Part shown: piece after piece, positions 16,265-23,669 of the stretch
Layout of the letters: every line of letters starts with the position of its first letter
How positions within the stretch are numbered: the first letter of the stretch is position 1
From: Hyphomonas polymorpha PS728
Lineage (GTDB): Bacteria > Pseudomonadota > Alphaproteobacteria > Caulobacterales > Hyphomonadaceae
Reading direction: 5' to 3'
Length of the DNA: 64,000 nt
Assembly (NCBI RefSeq): GCF_000685315.1
Contig: NZ_ARYM01000003.1
Location: 186,001 to 250,000, forward strand
Notes under the pieces: model-generated
Told to the model about the DNA's origin: nothing
Databases searched by the model: none
What the model saw: the letters and a program-made list of their open reading frames with translations, nothing else
Position numbers and translations under genes: made by a program

Positions 16265-18898
16265 GTGAGATACGATCTGAGAAAGAGACTGTTGTTGAGT
16301 GTTGGGGCCGCGTTGGTCTCGGCCAGCTTCGCGGCGCCTGTGATGGCGCAGTCCGAAGCTGCGGAAGAAGATGAGGCCCGCCTCAGCACAGTGCTGGTCG
16401 AGGGCCGCCGCGTGGACCAGGCAACGCCGATGGCGATTGACCTCGTACAGTTCGGCAACCAGGTTCAGCTGATCGATGCCCAGAAGATTGAAACGGGCGG
16501 CTTCACGAACTTTGGGGAAGCGGCTGCGGGTCTGATCCGCGGCGCAAACATTGGCTATTCGCCTGATGAAGGCGAGTTCACCATCCGCATCGACGGCGGT
16601 ACGGACCGTGATACGCTGCTTCTGGTAGATGGCGTTCCGTATTTCGACCGGTCCAGCCCGTCAGAAGATCTGTGGCCAGCTACCGCTATCGATCCGCGTA
16701 TGATCGACAGCGTTGAGGTCTATCGCGGCGGTCAGTCGTTGTATTTCGGCTCAAACGGCGGTCTCGGTGTTGTCAGTGTAAAGACTAAAGAGCCTGACGG
16801 CACCAAAAAAGGCCAGATCGGCGTCTATGCTGGGTCATTCAAGACCCGCGAAATCTACGGCAATGTGTCGATGCCGGTAGACTCCGAAGGCAAGCACAGT
16901 TTCCTGGTGTATGGTCGGTCGTATCATTCTGATGCGCACGAGCTTTTCGATGTTTCCGCCTATGGTGATAACGTCCTCGCCCTCGGTGGCTTCCAGCCCT
17001 ACCCGTATGATTTCAACAGCATCGGCGCGAAGTATCTTTGGCAGATTGATGCGACCTCTGAACTGCGCCTGGGCGCAAGTTTCTCCACCATCGACTTCCA
17101 TGACTCCTTCCCGAACTCGACAATTTACACGCCCAACTTCACCGAGTTCCCGATCTATACGGCGAACTACAAGAAGTCGTTTTCGGACAATCTCCGGATT
17201 GAGGTCGACTCTCACTGGCAGAAGCCGCAGCTGAAAAACCATGAGTTGCTGGCTCGCGTCTGCCGCACGCCTCGCCTGCAGGATCTGCCGGCAGACGTGC
17301 GCGCGATTGCGTCGTCCCAAGGGATCACAGGCTTCGCAACGGCAGCACAATACGAAGCCTTTGCTGCCACAGTCCCGAACCTCCCGGCTGGCTGCGTGAC
17401 AAATCCCTACGGAACGACAAGCGGCGCAGCCACGAGCGCGCAAAATGGCTGGATGGTGAACCAGAATCCGAGCAGCCCCTATTTCGGCCAACCCTATGGC
17501 ACCATTCAGAACCCGTTCCCGATTGGCGCGCCTATCGGATACGTGATCGAGACGACCACCTCCTTCGGTGACAACACACCGGTCAAGGGCTGGGGATCGA
17601 CGGATAACCGCCGCTCCGGTTACATTGACTATGGGATCAATGCCCGCGGCACATACCGCCTGAACGATCTCGTCGAAGTTGTTGGCGGTGTTCAGTATAC
17701 CGCCTATGAAGATGCGTCCGACGCCTCTTTCGGGGTCAAGGACGTGAAGGTCACGTCGACGGGTGTCTATGGTGACCTGCGTCTCAGCCTGCCGGTTCTG
17801 GAAGGCCTCAATGGCTCCTTCGCCGTCCGTCAGGATTTCAATGATGGATTTGATGATGAGATGATCTACAAGATCGGTCTTCGTCAAAACCTTCCGGCTG
17901 GCCTCTATGCCCGCGCTAGCGGTGGTACATCCTACTCGGCGCCCAAGATCGACGAAATCGGCGCCTATGGTGCCAACCAGAACGTCAATCCTGGCCTTCA
18001 GCCGCAATCGGTTGAGGCGTTGAATGCCGGTATCGGTATGGATGGCTCGTTCCGTGGCGGCACTTTCAATATCGAGATGGGATACTTCAAGACCGACATC
18101 AAAAACCAGTTCGGTACGCGATCGGTTGAGTCGGTTTGCACGCAATATGAGGGCAATCCCTTCGGCCTCGACATCATCAACCGGAACCGGGCCAGCATCG
18201 TGCCCCCTGACGCCTTCTGCGCCACGGCGGCGGGTCTTGGCCTCGACGGATCGGAAATCGTAGCTGTCAACACCCTGGATATCCAGGAAATCGAAGGCTT
18301 CACAGTCGATCTCGCCTTCGACTACGGCCCGTTCTCCGGCGACGTGTCCTACACCATGATGGACTCCCTTGAGACCAACCCGGTATTTGGTCTCCCGGCC
18401 CGTCTGGATGGGACCACGGCAAACCTGGGCTTCGTAACCCCTGGTGCGGCAGGGTCTCAGGAGAAACGCCAGTCCGGCGAACGCCCGGAATGGACCCTAT
18501 CTGCCCTATTGACGTACAAGCCCACCGATCAGTGGGTCTTCGCGCTTAACCCGCGCCTTCAGGGGCCGGAATGGGCCTATGCGCCGACAACCGCAGCCCG
18601 CCTCGTCGACGCCAATGGCAACCGTGTGGTCGATGACGTCAACTTCGGCAACTATTTCGTCCTCAACGGGTCCATCCAGTACTTCTTCGGCAAGGACCAC
18701 GAGCACCGCATTCTCATCCGCGGCGTGAACCTCCTCGATGAGGGTTACTATGAGCGCTATTCGGGCGGCGCGAGCCTGACGCTCGATCGCGCTGTGGTCC
18801 GCGGTGAGGTCGGTGTCAATGACAGCGCTTACTACCGCCAGTATGGCTGGAACGGCAAACCGCGTTCTGCCTGGATCCAGTACGAGTACCGCTTCTGA
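16265..18898 (+). CDS. TonB-dependent receptor linked to phosphorus genes
   Basis: This 877-residue outer-membrane receptor has a signal peptide (MRYDLRKRLLLSVG... to APVMAQ). I choose GTG 16265, 6 nt behind GGAGGG; GTG 16259 would be only 1 nt behind it. The plug region includes IRIDGGTDRDTLLLVDGVPY and VEVYRGGQSLYFGSNGGLGV. It is longer than the other two receptors here and has two extended loops with cysteine pairs. The C-terminus ends in Phe (YEYRF). Its position between a phosphatase and a secreted PhoD enzyme suggests it imports a phosphate ester or phosphodiester. Confidence 0.9.
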   Translation: MRYDLRKRLLLSVGAALVSASFAAPVMAQSEAAEEDEARLSTVLVEGRRVDQATPMAIDLVQFGNQVQLIDAQKIETGGFTNFGEAAAGLIRGANIGYSPDEGEFTIRIDGGTDRDTLLLVDGVPYFDRSSPSEDLWPATAIDPRMIDSVEVYRGGQSLYFGSNGGLGVVSVKTKEPDGTKKGQIGVYAGSFKTREIYGNVSMPVDSEGKHSFLVYGRSYHSDAHELFDVSAYGDNVLALGGFQPYPYDFNSIGAKYLWQIDATSELRLGASFSTIDFHDSFPNSTIYTPNFTEFPIYTANYKKSFSDNLRIEVDSHWQKPQLKNHELLARVCRTPRLQDLPADVRAIASSQGITGFATAAQYEAFAATVPNLPAGCVTNPYGTTSGAATSAQNGWMVNQNPSSPYFGQPYGTIQNPFPIGAPIGYVIETTTSFGDNTPVKGWGSTDNRRSGYIDYGINARGTYRLNDLVEVVGGVQYTAYEDASDASFGVKDVKVTSTGVYGDLRLSLPVLEGLNGSFAVRQDFNDGFDDEMIYKIGLRQNLPAGLYARASGGTSYSAPKIDEIGAYGANQNVNPGLQPQSVEALNAGIGMDGSFRGGTFNIEMGYFKTDIKNQFGTRSVESVCTQYEGNPFGLDIINRNRASIVPPDAFCATAAGLGLDGSEIVAVNTLDIQEIEGFTVDLAFDYGPFSGDVSYTMMDSLETNPVFGLPARLDGTTANLGFVTPGAAGSQEKRQSGERPEWTLSALLTYKPTDQWVFALNPRLQGPEWAYAPTTAARLVDANGNRVVDDVNFGNYFVLNGSIQYFFGKDHEHRILIRGVNLLDEGYYERYSGGASLTLDRAVVRGEVGVNDSAYYRQYGWNGKPRSAWIQYEYRF

Positions 18899-18905
18899 TC
18901 TGCGT

Positions 18906-18976
18906 GATGGCGGCGATCATGTCGCGCCGCCATCCGCTGCTACCGGCCAGTGGCTTTCCCCGGGCTGCTGGCCGGT
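18906..18976. other. Two strong hairpins between the TonB receptor and phoD
   Basis: GATGGCGGCG (18906-18915) pairs perfectly with 18925-18934 around a 9-nt loop. ACCGGCCAG (18942-18950) pairs perfectly with 18968-18976 around 17 nt. Neither has a following T-run, so they are not classical terminators. They could stabilise the receptor mRNA or reduce read-through into phoD, as intercistronic hairpins often do. Confidence 0.5.
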
Positions 18977-19014
18977 CCTCTGCTCGCCCGCCTTCCATTC
19001 AGGAGAAATCACGC

Positions 19015-20553
19015 ATGTTTTCCCGCAGGTCGTTTATTGCGCTTACTGGTGCTGCTGCCGTCGCCATGGCGTCCCAACGCAGCTTCGCTGACAATTCAGC
19101 TGCCTACTTCACGCTTGGTATTGCCTCGGGCGCCCCGCGCCCGGAGAGTGTCATCCTCTGGACACGGCTTGCGCCCGATCCGTTGAGAGGCGGCGGCATG
19201 CCTCCCGGTCGTGTCGAAGTCCGCGTGCGCGTCGCCCGCGACCCTGCCATGCGCGATGTCATCCGTGACGAGATGGTGGCCACATCTGATGCGAAGGCAC
19301 ATTCGGTCCACTATAAATGCGAAGGCCTCGAACCTGGCCGGGAATACTGGTACCAGTTCAGCTACAATGATGAAGATACCGTCATAGGCCGGACACGGAC
19401 GACAAGCCCCAATGACGACAAGGCCCGCATCGCGCTGGCCTACTGCCAGCACTATGAGGCCGGCTATTACGCTGCCTATCGCGATCTGGCCGAATGGATG
19501 CCTGATCTCGTCATTCACACAGGCGACTATATCTATGAGGGCGGCGTCGGCACGCTCGGCTCCTATATGCGGGACGTTGGCGCCGGCGAACGGCGCCTGT
19601 TCGAAACCGTGCGTCTCCACAATGGCCCGGAAATCGTCACGCTCTGGGATTACCGCAACCGCTACGCCCTCTACAAAACGGATCCCCATCTACAGGCCGC
19701 GCATGCGATTGCGCCCTGGATCGTCGCTATGGACGACCACGAGATCGACAACAACTGGGCTGGCGCGATCCCTCAGGATCCCGAAAAGCAGACCGATCTA
19801 GAGTTCCGCGTTCGCAAGCTCGCCGCATTCCAAGCCTATTATGAGCATATGCCGATCGAGACGCCGCCCTGGGTCAAGGGCACCGAGTCCGGCCTCTTGA
19901 TGCATGGCGCTTTCCGCCTCGGTCCGGCGCAGGTTCATCTGCTGGACACGCGCCAGTTCCGCACCGACCAGCCCTGCGGCGATGGCCGCAAGGCCTATTG
20001 TGAAGAAGCCAACGATCCCGCCCAGACCATGATGGGCAAGGCGCAGGAAGAATGGCTGCACACGGAACTGAAGCGTTCCGGCGCCGCGTTCAACCTGATT
20101 GCCACGCAGGTGTGGTTCACGCCCTATCGCTACAACGCGCCGCCTGAAGCGCCTGTCACCAATCTTGACAGCTGGGATGGCTATCCGCTCGCCCGTCAGC
20201 GCCTGGCGGATATGCTGGCCACCGGTGTGAAGAACCCGGTCTTCCTCACGGGCGACTGGCACACCGCCATGGCGTCAACGCTCTATCAGACGCCTTTTGA
20301 CACCCGCTCGAAGCGCATCGGCCACGAGCTTGTAGGCAGCTCCATCTCCTCAGGCTGCCCCTGGGCACGTGATATGGAAGTGACGCGCGAGGCGAACCCT
20401 CATGTGTCGCATCTGAATGGCAAACAGCGCGGGTATCTGCGTGTCACGGTCAGCAAAAAGGATTGCGCCGGTGATTTCCGGGTCGTCGAAGATGCTGGCC
20501 GCCCAGATTCCCGTGTGTATACGGACGTCGAGATCCGCACCCGCGATATCTGA
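19015..20553 (+). CDS. phoD: PhoD-type alkaline phosphatase/phosphodiesterase, Tat-exported
   Basis: This 512-residue secreted metallophosphatase starts at ATG 19015 (AGGAGA site); the longer open frame from 18904 is not needed. The N-terminus has a twin-arginine signal (SRRSFIALTGAAAV), as expected for PhoD, which folds with its metals before export. The N-terminal PhoD domain begins YFTLGIASGAP. The metal-binding core includes HTGDYIYEG, AMDDHEIDNNW and LTGDWHTAM. PhoD enzymes cleave phosphomonoesters and diesters. It follows the TonB receptor in the same direction and ends at a strong terminator. Confidence 0.93.
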   Translation: MFSRRSFIALTGAAAVAMASQRSFADNSAAYFTLGIASGAPRPESVILWTRLAPDPLRGGGMPPGRVEVRVRVARDPAMRDVIRDEMVATSDAKAHSVHYKCEGLEPGREYWYQFSYNDEDTVIGRTRTTSPNDDKARIALAYCQHYEAGYYAAYRDLAEWMPDLVIHTGDYIYEGGVGTLGSYMRDVGAGERRLFETVRLHNGPEIVTLWDYRNRYALYKTDPHLQAAHAIAPWIVAMDDHEIDNNWAGAIPQDPEKQTDLEFRVRKLAAFQAYYEHMPIETPPWVKGTESGLLMHGAFRLGPAQVHLLDTRQFRTDQPCGDGRKAYCEEANDPAQTMMGKAQEEWLHTELKRSGAAFNLIATQVWFTPYRYNAPPEAPVTNLDSWDGYPLARQRLADMLATGVKNPVFLTGDWHTAMASTLYQTPFDTRSKRIGHELVGSSISSGCPWARDMEVTREANPHVSHLNGKQRGYLRVTVSKKDCAGDFRVVEDAGRPDSRVYTDVEIRTRDI

Positions 20554-20578
20554 TCTATTCTCGAAAAAGAGGGGGGAG

Positions 20579-20610
20579 GGCTGGCCGGAACATCTCCGGC
20601 CAGCCTTTTT
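20579..20610 (+). terminator. Rho-independent terminator after phoD
   Basis: GGCTGGCCGGA (20579-20589), a 5-nt loop and the exact complement (20595-20605) are followed by TTTTT. It ends the receptor-phoD transcript and separates it from the convergent reductase operon. Confidence 0.9.
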
Positions 20611-20621
20611 CTTTGCGTGCG

Positions 20622-20714
20622 TCATCGGTTGACTGCAAAGGCAAACAGCAGCGCCAGAAGGACGGTCCAGACAAGGAGGAGGGCGGCGATCAGGGTGGCG
20701 AGGATAGGGCGCAT
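20622..20714 (-). CDS. Small single-pass membrane protein, 30 residues
   Basis: Reading on the minus strand from ATG 20714 gives MRPILATLIA followed by ALLLVWTVLLALLFAFA and VNR, then TGA. It is almost entirely one transmembrane helix with an Arg near the N-terminus and another at the C-terminus. It begins 3 bp after the reductase stop codon, so it would be translationally coupled. No clear Shine-Dalgarno is visible. It may be a small subunit or stabiliser of the reductase. I do not recognise a family. Confidence 0.5.
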   Translation of the reverse strand: MRPILATLIAALLLVWTVLLALLFAFAVNR

Positions 20715-20717
20715 GAT

Positions 20718-22031
20718 TCACACCAGGTCGAAGATTTCAGAGTCGATGCGCCAGAGCGGTACACCCATTGCCAGCAGCGCTGCGCGGGCGGCGTCCGTCA
20801 TGGGCGGCGGGCCACACAACATATGAGACCAGGCGCGCGTTTCTTCCGTCAGGTGGCGCTCGAGAATTTCTTGGTCCAGGAACCCGCTTTCTCCGTCCCA
20901 GTCCTCCGGCGGTTTTTCCAGCACATGGACCACCTTCAAATCCATATCGCGGGCCAGAGCCTCCAATTCTTCCCGTAGGGTCACCTCGCTCCATTCCTTG
21001 TTGGCGTAAAACAGGATTACTTGGCGCGTGTCACCGCGTGCCCTCATGGACCTCAGATTGGCAATCATGGGCGTAATGCCGATGCCCCCGGCGATCATCA
21101 CAAAGCCGCTGGTCGCCGCCTCCATGTCTATGGAAAATGCTCCGTATGGACCATCAATCCATGCCGGCGTTCCCGGCTCTGCCTTGATGACCTCGCCGGT
21201 AAAATCCCCCAGCGGCTTTATGGAAAGAGACACGGCTGGGCCGTCTTCAGGTGCATTGGAAATCGTGAAAGGGTGTTCGCGCAGGCCGAAGGGGGAATTG
21301 CCAATGGTCAGCCATGCAAACTGCCCCGGCATCCAGCCTTTGAGCACCTTGCCGCGCGGCTCCAGAACCAGCGTGTGAACGCCTCCGCGTTCGGGAATGT
21401 TCTTGACGACCTGCCAGGGGTTCCGCGTCTGACGCCAGGGCCGGATCACGCGCACCCAGACAAGCAACAGAAGCCAGCCCGCACTTGCGCCAAAGATCAT
21501 TGCGCGCTTGTCCGCCGCCGCTGTGAAATGCCCAACGCCGAGCACATGCGCGATGGCGGCAGCAAAGGCAATGATCGCCAGCGCCACGTGCATTGTGCGC
21601 CACCAGCCATATTCTACGTTCAGCCGCTTGCGGAACTCCGAGGTAATCACCAGCAGCGCAAACGCGACCAGCGCAACGCGGCCGATGGTAAGCTCCCAGC
21701 GGGCCGTGAGCGGATTAAGATCTCCCAGCGCCGGCTCGAACCAGATGTACAGAATGCCGAAATGAGCCAGCATCAGGGCCAGTGCGCCCATCGCCATATA
21801 GCGATGAAACAGGTAGACGATATCGATGCCGAAAGGCTGCACCATGCCCCGAAATCGGGCCGTCAGAATAAATTGCAGGCCCACCACAGCCAGAGCGCCA
21901 AAGCCAAGGCCCTTCGAGAAATCCCATAACAGGCTAGTGCCCGGTGCAGGTTGGCCGGATATCAGTATAAGGAATGGAACAGCCAGAACGCAAAAGGCTG
22001 CAATAACCCAGAAGGCGGCGCGCTTTTTCAT
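20718..22031 (-). CDS. Ferric-reductase-like flavocytochrome (heme membrane domain plus FAD/NAD(P) domain)
   Basis: This 437-residue protein has a membrane half of six TM segments (about residues 1-205). Paired histidines in FHRYMAMGALALMLAH and in MHVALAIIAFAAAIAH fit b-type heme binding. The C-terminal ferredoxin-reductase half has the FAD motif REHPFTISN, the nucleotide motif GGIGITPM, and CGPPPM near the end. It moves electrons from NAD(P)H through FAD and heme across the inner membrane. Candidate acceptors are ferric iron, oxygen or a periplasmic partner. A 30-residue membrane protein follows directly. Confidence 0.85.
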   Translation of the reverse strand: MKKRAAFWVIAAFCVLAVPFLILISGQPAPGTSLLWDFSKGLGFGALAVVGLQFILTARFRGMVQPFGIDIVYLFHRYMAMGALALMLAHFGILYIWFEPALGDLNPLTARWELTIGRVALVAFALLVITSEFRKRLNVEYGWWRTMHVALAIIAFAAAIAHVLGVGHFTAAADKRAMIFGASAGWLLLLVWVRVIRPWRQTRNPWQVVKNIPERGGVHTLVLEPRGKVLKGWMPGQFAWLTIGNSPFGLREHPFTISNAPEDGPAVSLSIKPLGDFTGEVIKAEPGTPAWIDGPYGAFSIDMEAATSGFVMIAGGIGITPMIANLRSMRARGDTRQVILFYANKEWSEVTLREELEALARDMDLKVVHVLEKPPEDWDGESGFLDQEILERHLTEETRAWSHMLCGPPPMTDAARAALLAMGVPLWRIDSEIFDLV

Positions 22032-22422
22032 GGAAGCGTGAAGGGAGCTGGCATCATTAGTGCCAAACGCGCCGCAGATAGGATGGTTCCATAGGTAGCA
22101 GGCGGTCTTACCCTACGGGCTGGTCCTGCGGTTCTTACCCGACAACTATAGTCCGTCTAGGGACTAAGAATCGAAGATTGCGTAGCCTGCGGGCGCAGTT
22201 TGTCTCGCCCAATCGTAATCTTGTGGGGCTCCATTCCGCAGCAATTTTGTGCAAGAATAAGCGAAAACCAGCCGTTTTGCGCCACTTGCGCAGTTCTTGC
22301 GGTGGCGATATGCGATCAATCCACGTCGAATCGAGTTTATCTGAAAGAGTTTAAAGCAGACGAAAACCCCGTGTTAAGGCTGCTGCTGTATCAACCGGAC
22401 CTACTTACTGAAGGAAACAGAA
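22032..22422. promoter_or_regulatory. 391-bp control region upstream of the HU gene
   Basis: No credible gene lies here. It holds a spaced direct repeat, GCGGTCTTACCC at 22102-22113 and GCGGTTCTTACCC at 22128-22140. It is followed by an inverted repeat, TAGTCC-6 nt-GGACTA, at 22149-22166. The 3' part is AT-richer and leads to a good AAGGAAA site before the HU start. The repeats lie about midway between the divergent reductase and HU genes and look like regulator binding sites. Confidence 0.5.
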
Positions 22423-22875
22423 ATGGCCGTTAAACCGACCACCGCCAAGAAAACCCCGGCTGCCAAAGTCGCGGTGAAAAAAGCTCCCGCCAAGAAAGAA
22501 GCCGCAGTCAAGAAGCCTGCTGCGAAGGCCGCGCCCAAAGCTGCTCCCAAGGCAGCCCCGGCGAAAAAAGCCGTTGCGAAGAAGGCCGCTACGCCTGAAG
22601 TGCTGACCCTGAAGCACATTGCTGCAGAGCTTTCTGAGGCCCATGAGATGCCGAAAAAGCAGGCTGAACTCGTCGTCAGCGACTTCATCGACCGCATGGG
22701 CGGCTACCTGAAGAAGGGCAAGAAGCTGCGTATCTCGGGCCTCGGCATTCTGCAGGTTCGCGCGCGTCCCGCCCGGAAAGGCCGCAACCCGGCAACCGGC
22801 GAAACCATCAAGATCAAGGCGTCCAAGAAAGTTGCTTTCCGCCCGTCGAAAGATCTCAAGGACCGGGTTCTCTAA
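22423..22875 (+). CDS. HU-family DNA-binding protein with Lys/Ala/Pro-rich N-terminal tail
   Basis: This is a 150-residue protein. Residues 1 to about 58 are a low-complexity basic tail rich in KKAP/AAPK-type units, like histone H1 and unlike normal 90-residue HU. Residues about 60-150 are a complete HU/IHF fold with the DNA-binding arm RNPATGE and the C-terminal AFRPSKDLKDRV. It binds DNA non-specifically and compacts or bends it. The single gene has its own strong terminator. Confidence 0.9.
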   Translation: MAVKPTTAKKTPAAKVAVKKAPAKKEAAVKKPAAKAAPKAAPKAAPAKKAVAKKAATPEVLTLKHIAAELSEAHEMPKKQAELVVSDFIDRMGGYLKKGKKLRISGLGILQVRARPARKGRNPATGETIKIKASKKVAFRPSKDLKDRVL

Positions 22876-22896
22876 GCAGCGGTTCATTCTGAACGG

Positions 22897-22936
22897 AAAC
22901 ACCCGGCCCGCGCCAGCAGGCCGGGTGTTTTCTTTT
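22897..22936 (+). terminator. Rho-independent terminator after the HU gene
   Basis: A perfect 12-bp stem (AAACACCCGGCC at 22897-22908 with 22919-22930), a 10-nt loop and a T-rich tail. It shows that the frame open upstream of the sigma gene is not coding here. Confidence 0.92.
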
Positions 22937-23092
22937 AGGGGCGTGGCAAAAGCAGTGAGCGGAGTAATAGGCAGTGGGCCCCTCGGCGCCCACTGCAAGA
23001 GTTGTGGCCGGTCCGAAAGTCTGTCCAGGTTACCGGTTGTCCCTGCGCGCCTGGGCCGCTACGTTGGGGCGCAGATCGCGAAAGGGTGGTTC

Positions 23093-23665
23093 GTGTCAGA
23101 ATCTGGGTCGGAATCGGGGAATTTGCAGCCGGGGGAAGGGGAGGTTCAGCGTCTGATCGACGCCCTCTATCCGGAGCTGAAGCGAACGGCGGCGGTGCTC
23201 GGCCGCCGGGCAGGCTCGCCCGAAACGCTCCGCTCCACGGTCCTTGTGAATGAGGTGTTCCTGAAGCTGCGCCGTTCGGGGGGATATGCGGATGAAAAGC
23301 ATTTTCTGCGAACGGCAGCGCTGGCGATGCGCCAAATTCTGGTAAACCACGCCAAGGCGCGTCTGGCGGCAAAGCGGGGCGGCGGCAGGCTGGACCCGCT
23401 GGACGAGAATATGCCGGTCTATTGGGAGAGCGACGAGCGGCTGGTGGAATTGAGTGGGGCGCTCGATCAGTTGGCGGGGGTTTCGCCTCGCCTGGCGGAA
23501 CTCGTGCACTACCGTTTCTTTGCCGGCTATTCGGAAGCCGAGACCGCCGCCTTGATGGGTGTTACCGACCGTACGGTGCGGCGCGACTGGGTGAAGGCGA
23601 AGGCCTTGCTGATGATGTTCATTGAGGGACAGGAGCCCCCGCAGGAATCTGAAACGCCTGGTTAA
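23093..23665 (+). CDS. ECF RNA polymerase sigma factor (ECF_sub type)
   Basis: This is a sigma factor of about 190 residues. I start it at GTG 23093 with AAAGGG upstream; the frame extends further but runs through the HU terminator. Region 2 is seen in ETLRSTVLVNEVFLKLRR and HFLRTAALAMRQILVNHAK. Region 4 is seen in AELVHYRFFAGYSEAETAALMGV followed by TDRTVRRDWVKAK. This subfamily is often encoded next to a Ser/Thr kinase that activates it by phosphorylation. Such a kinase is convergent here, only 4 bp away. No anti-sigma factor is visible. Confidence 0.88.
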   Translation: MSESGSESGNLQPGEGEVQRLIDALYPELKRTAAVLGRRAGSPETLRSTVLVNEVFLKLRRSGGYADEKHFLRTAALAMRQILVNHAKARLAAKRGGGRLDPLDENMPVYWESDERLVELSGALDQLAGVSPRLAELVHYRFFAGYSEAETAALMGVTDRTVRRDWVKAKALLMMFIEGQEPPQESETPG

Positions 23666-23669
23666 GCCC

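Noticed and set aside
22832-23092. N-terminal extension of the sigma-factor frame
   Set aside because: It overlaps the HU gene end and its perfect terminator; a GTG with a good site at 23093 gives the normal family length.
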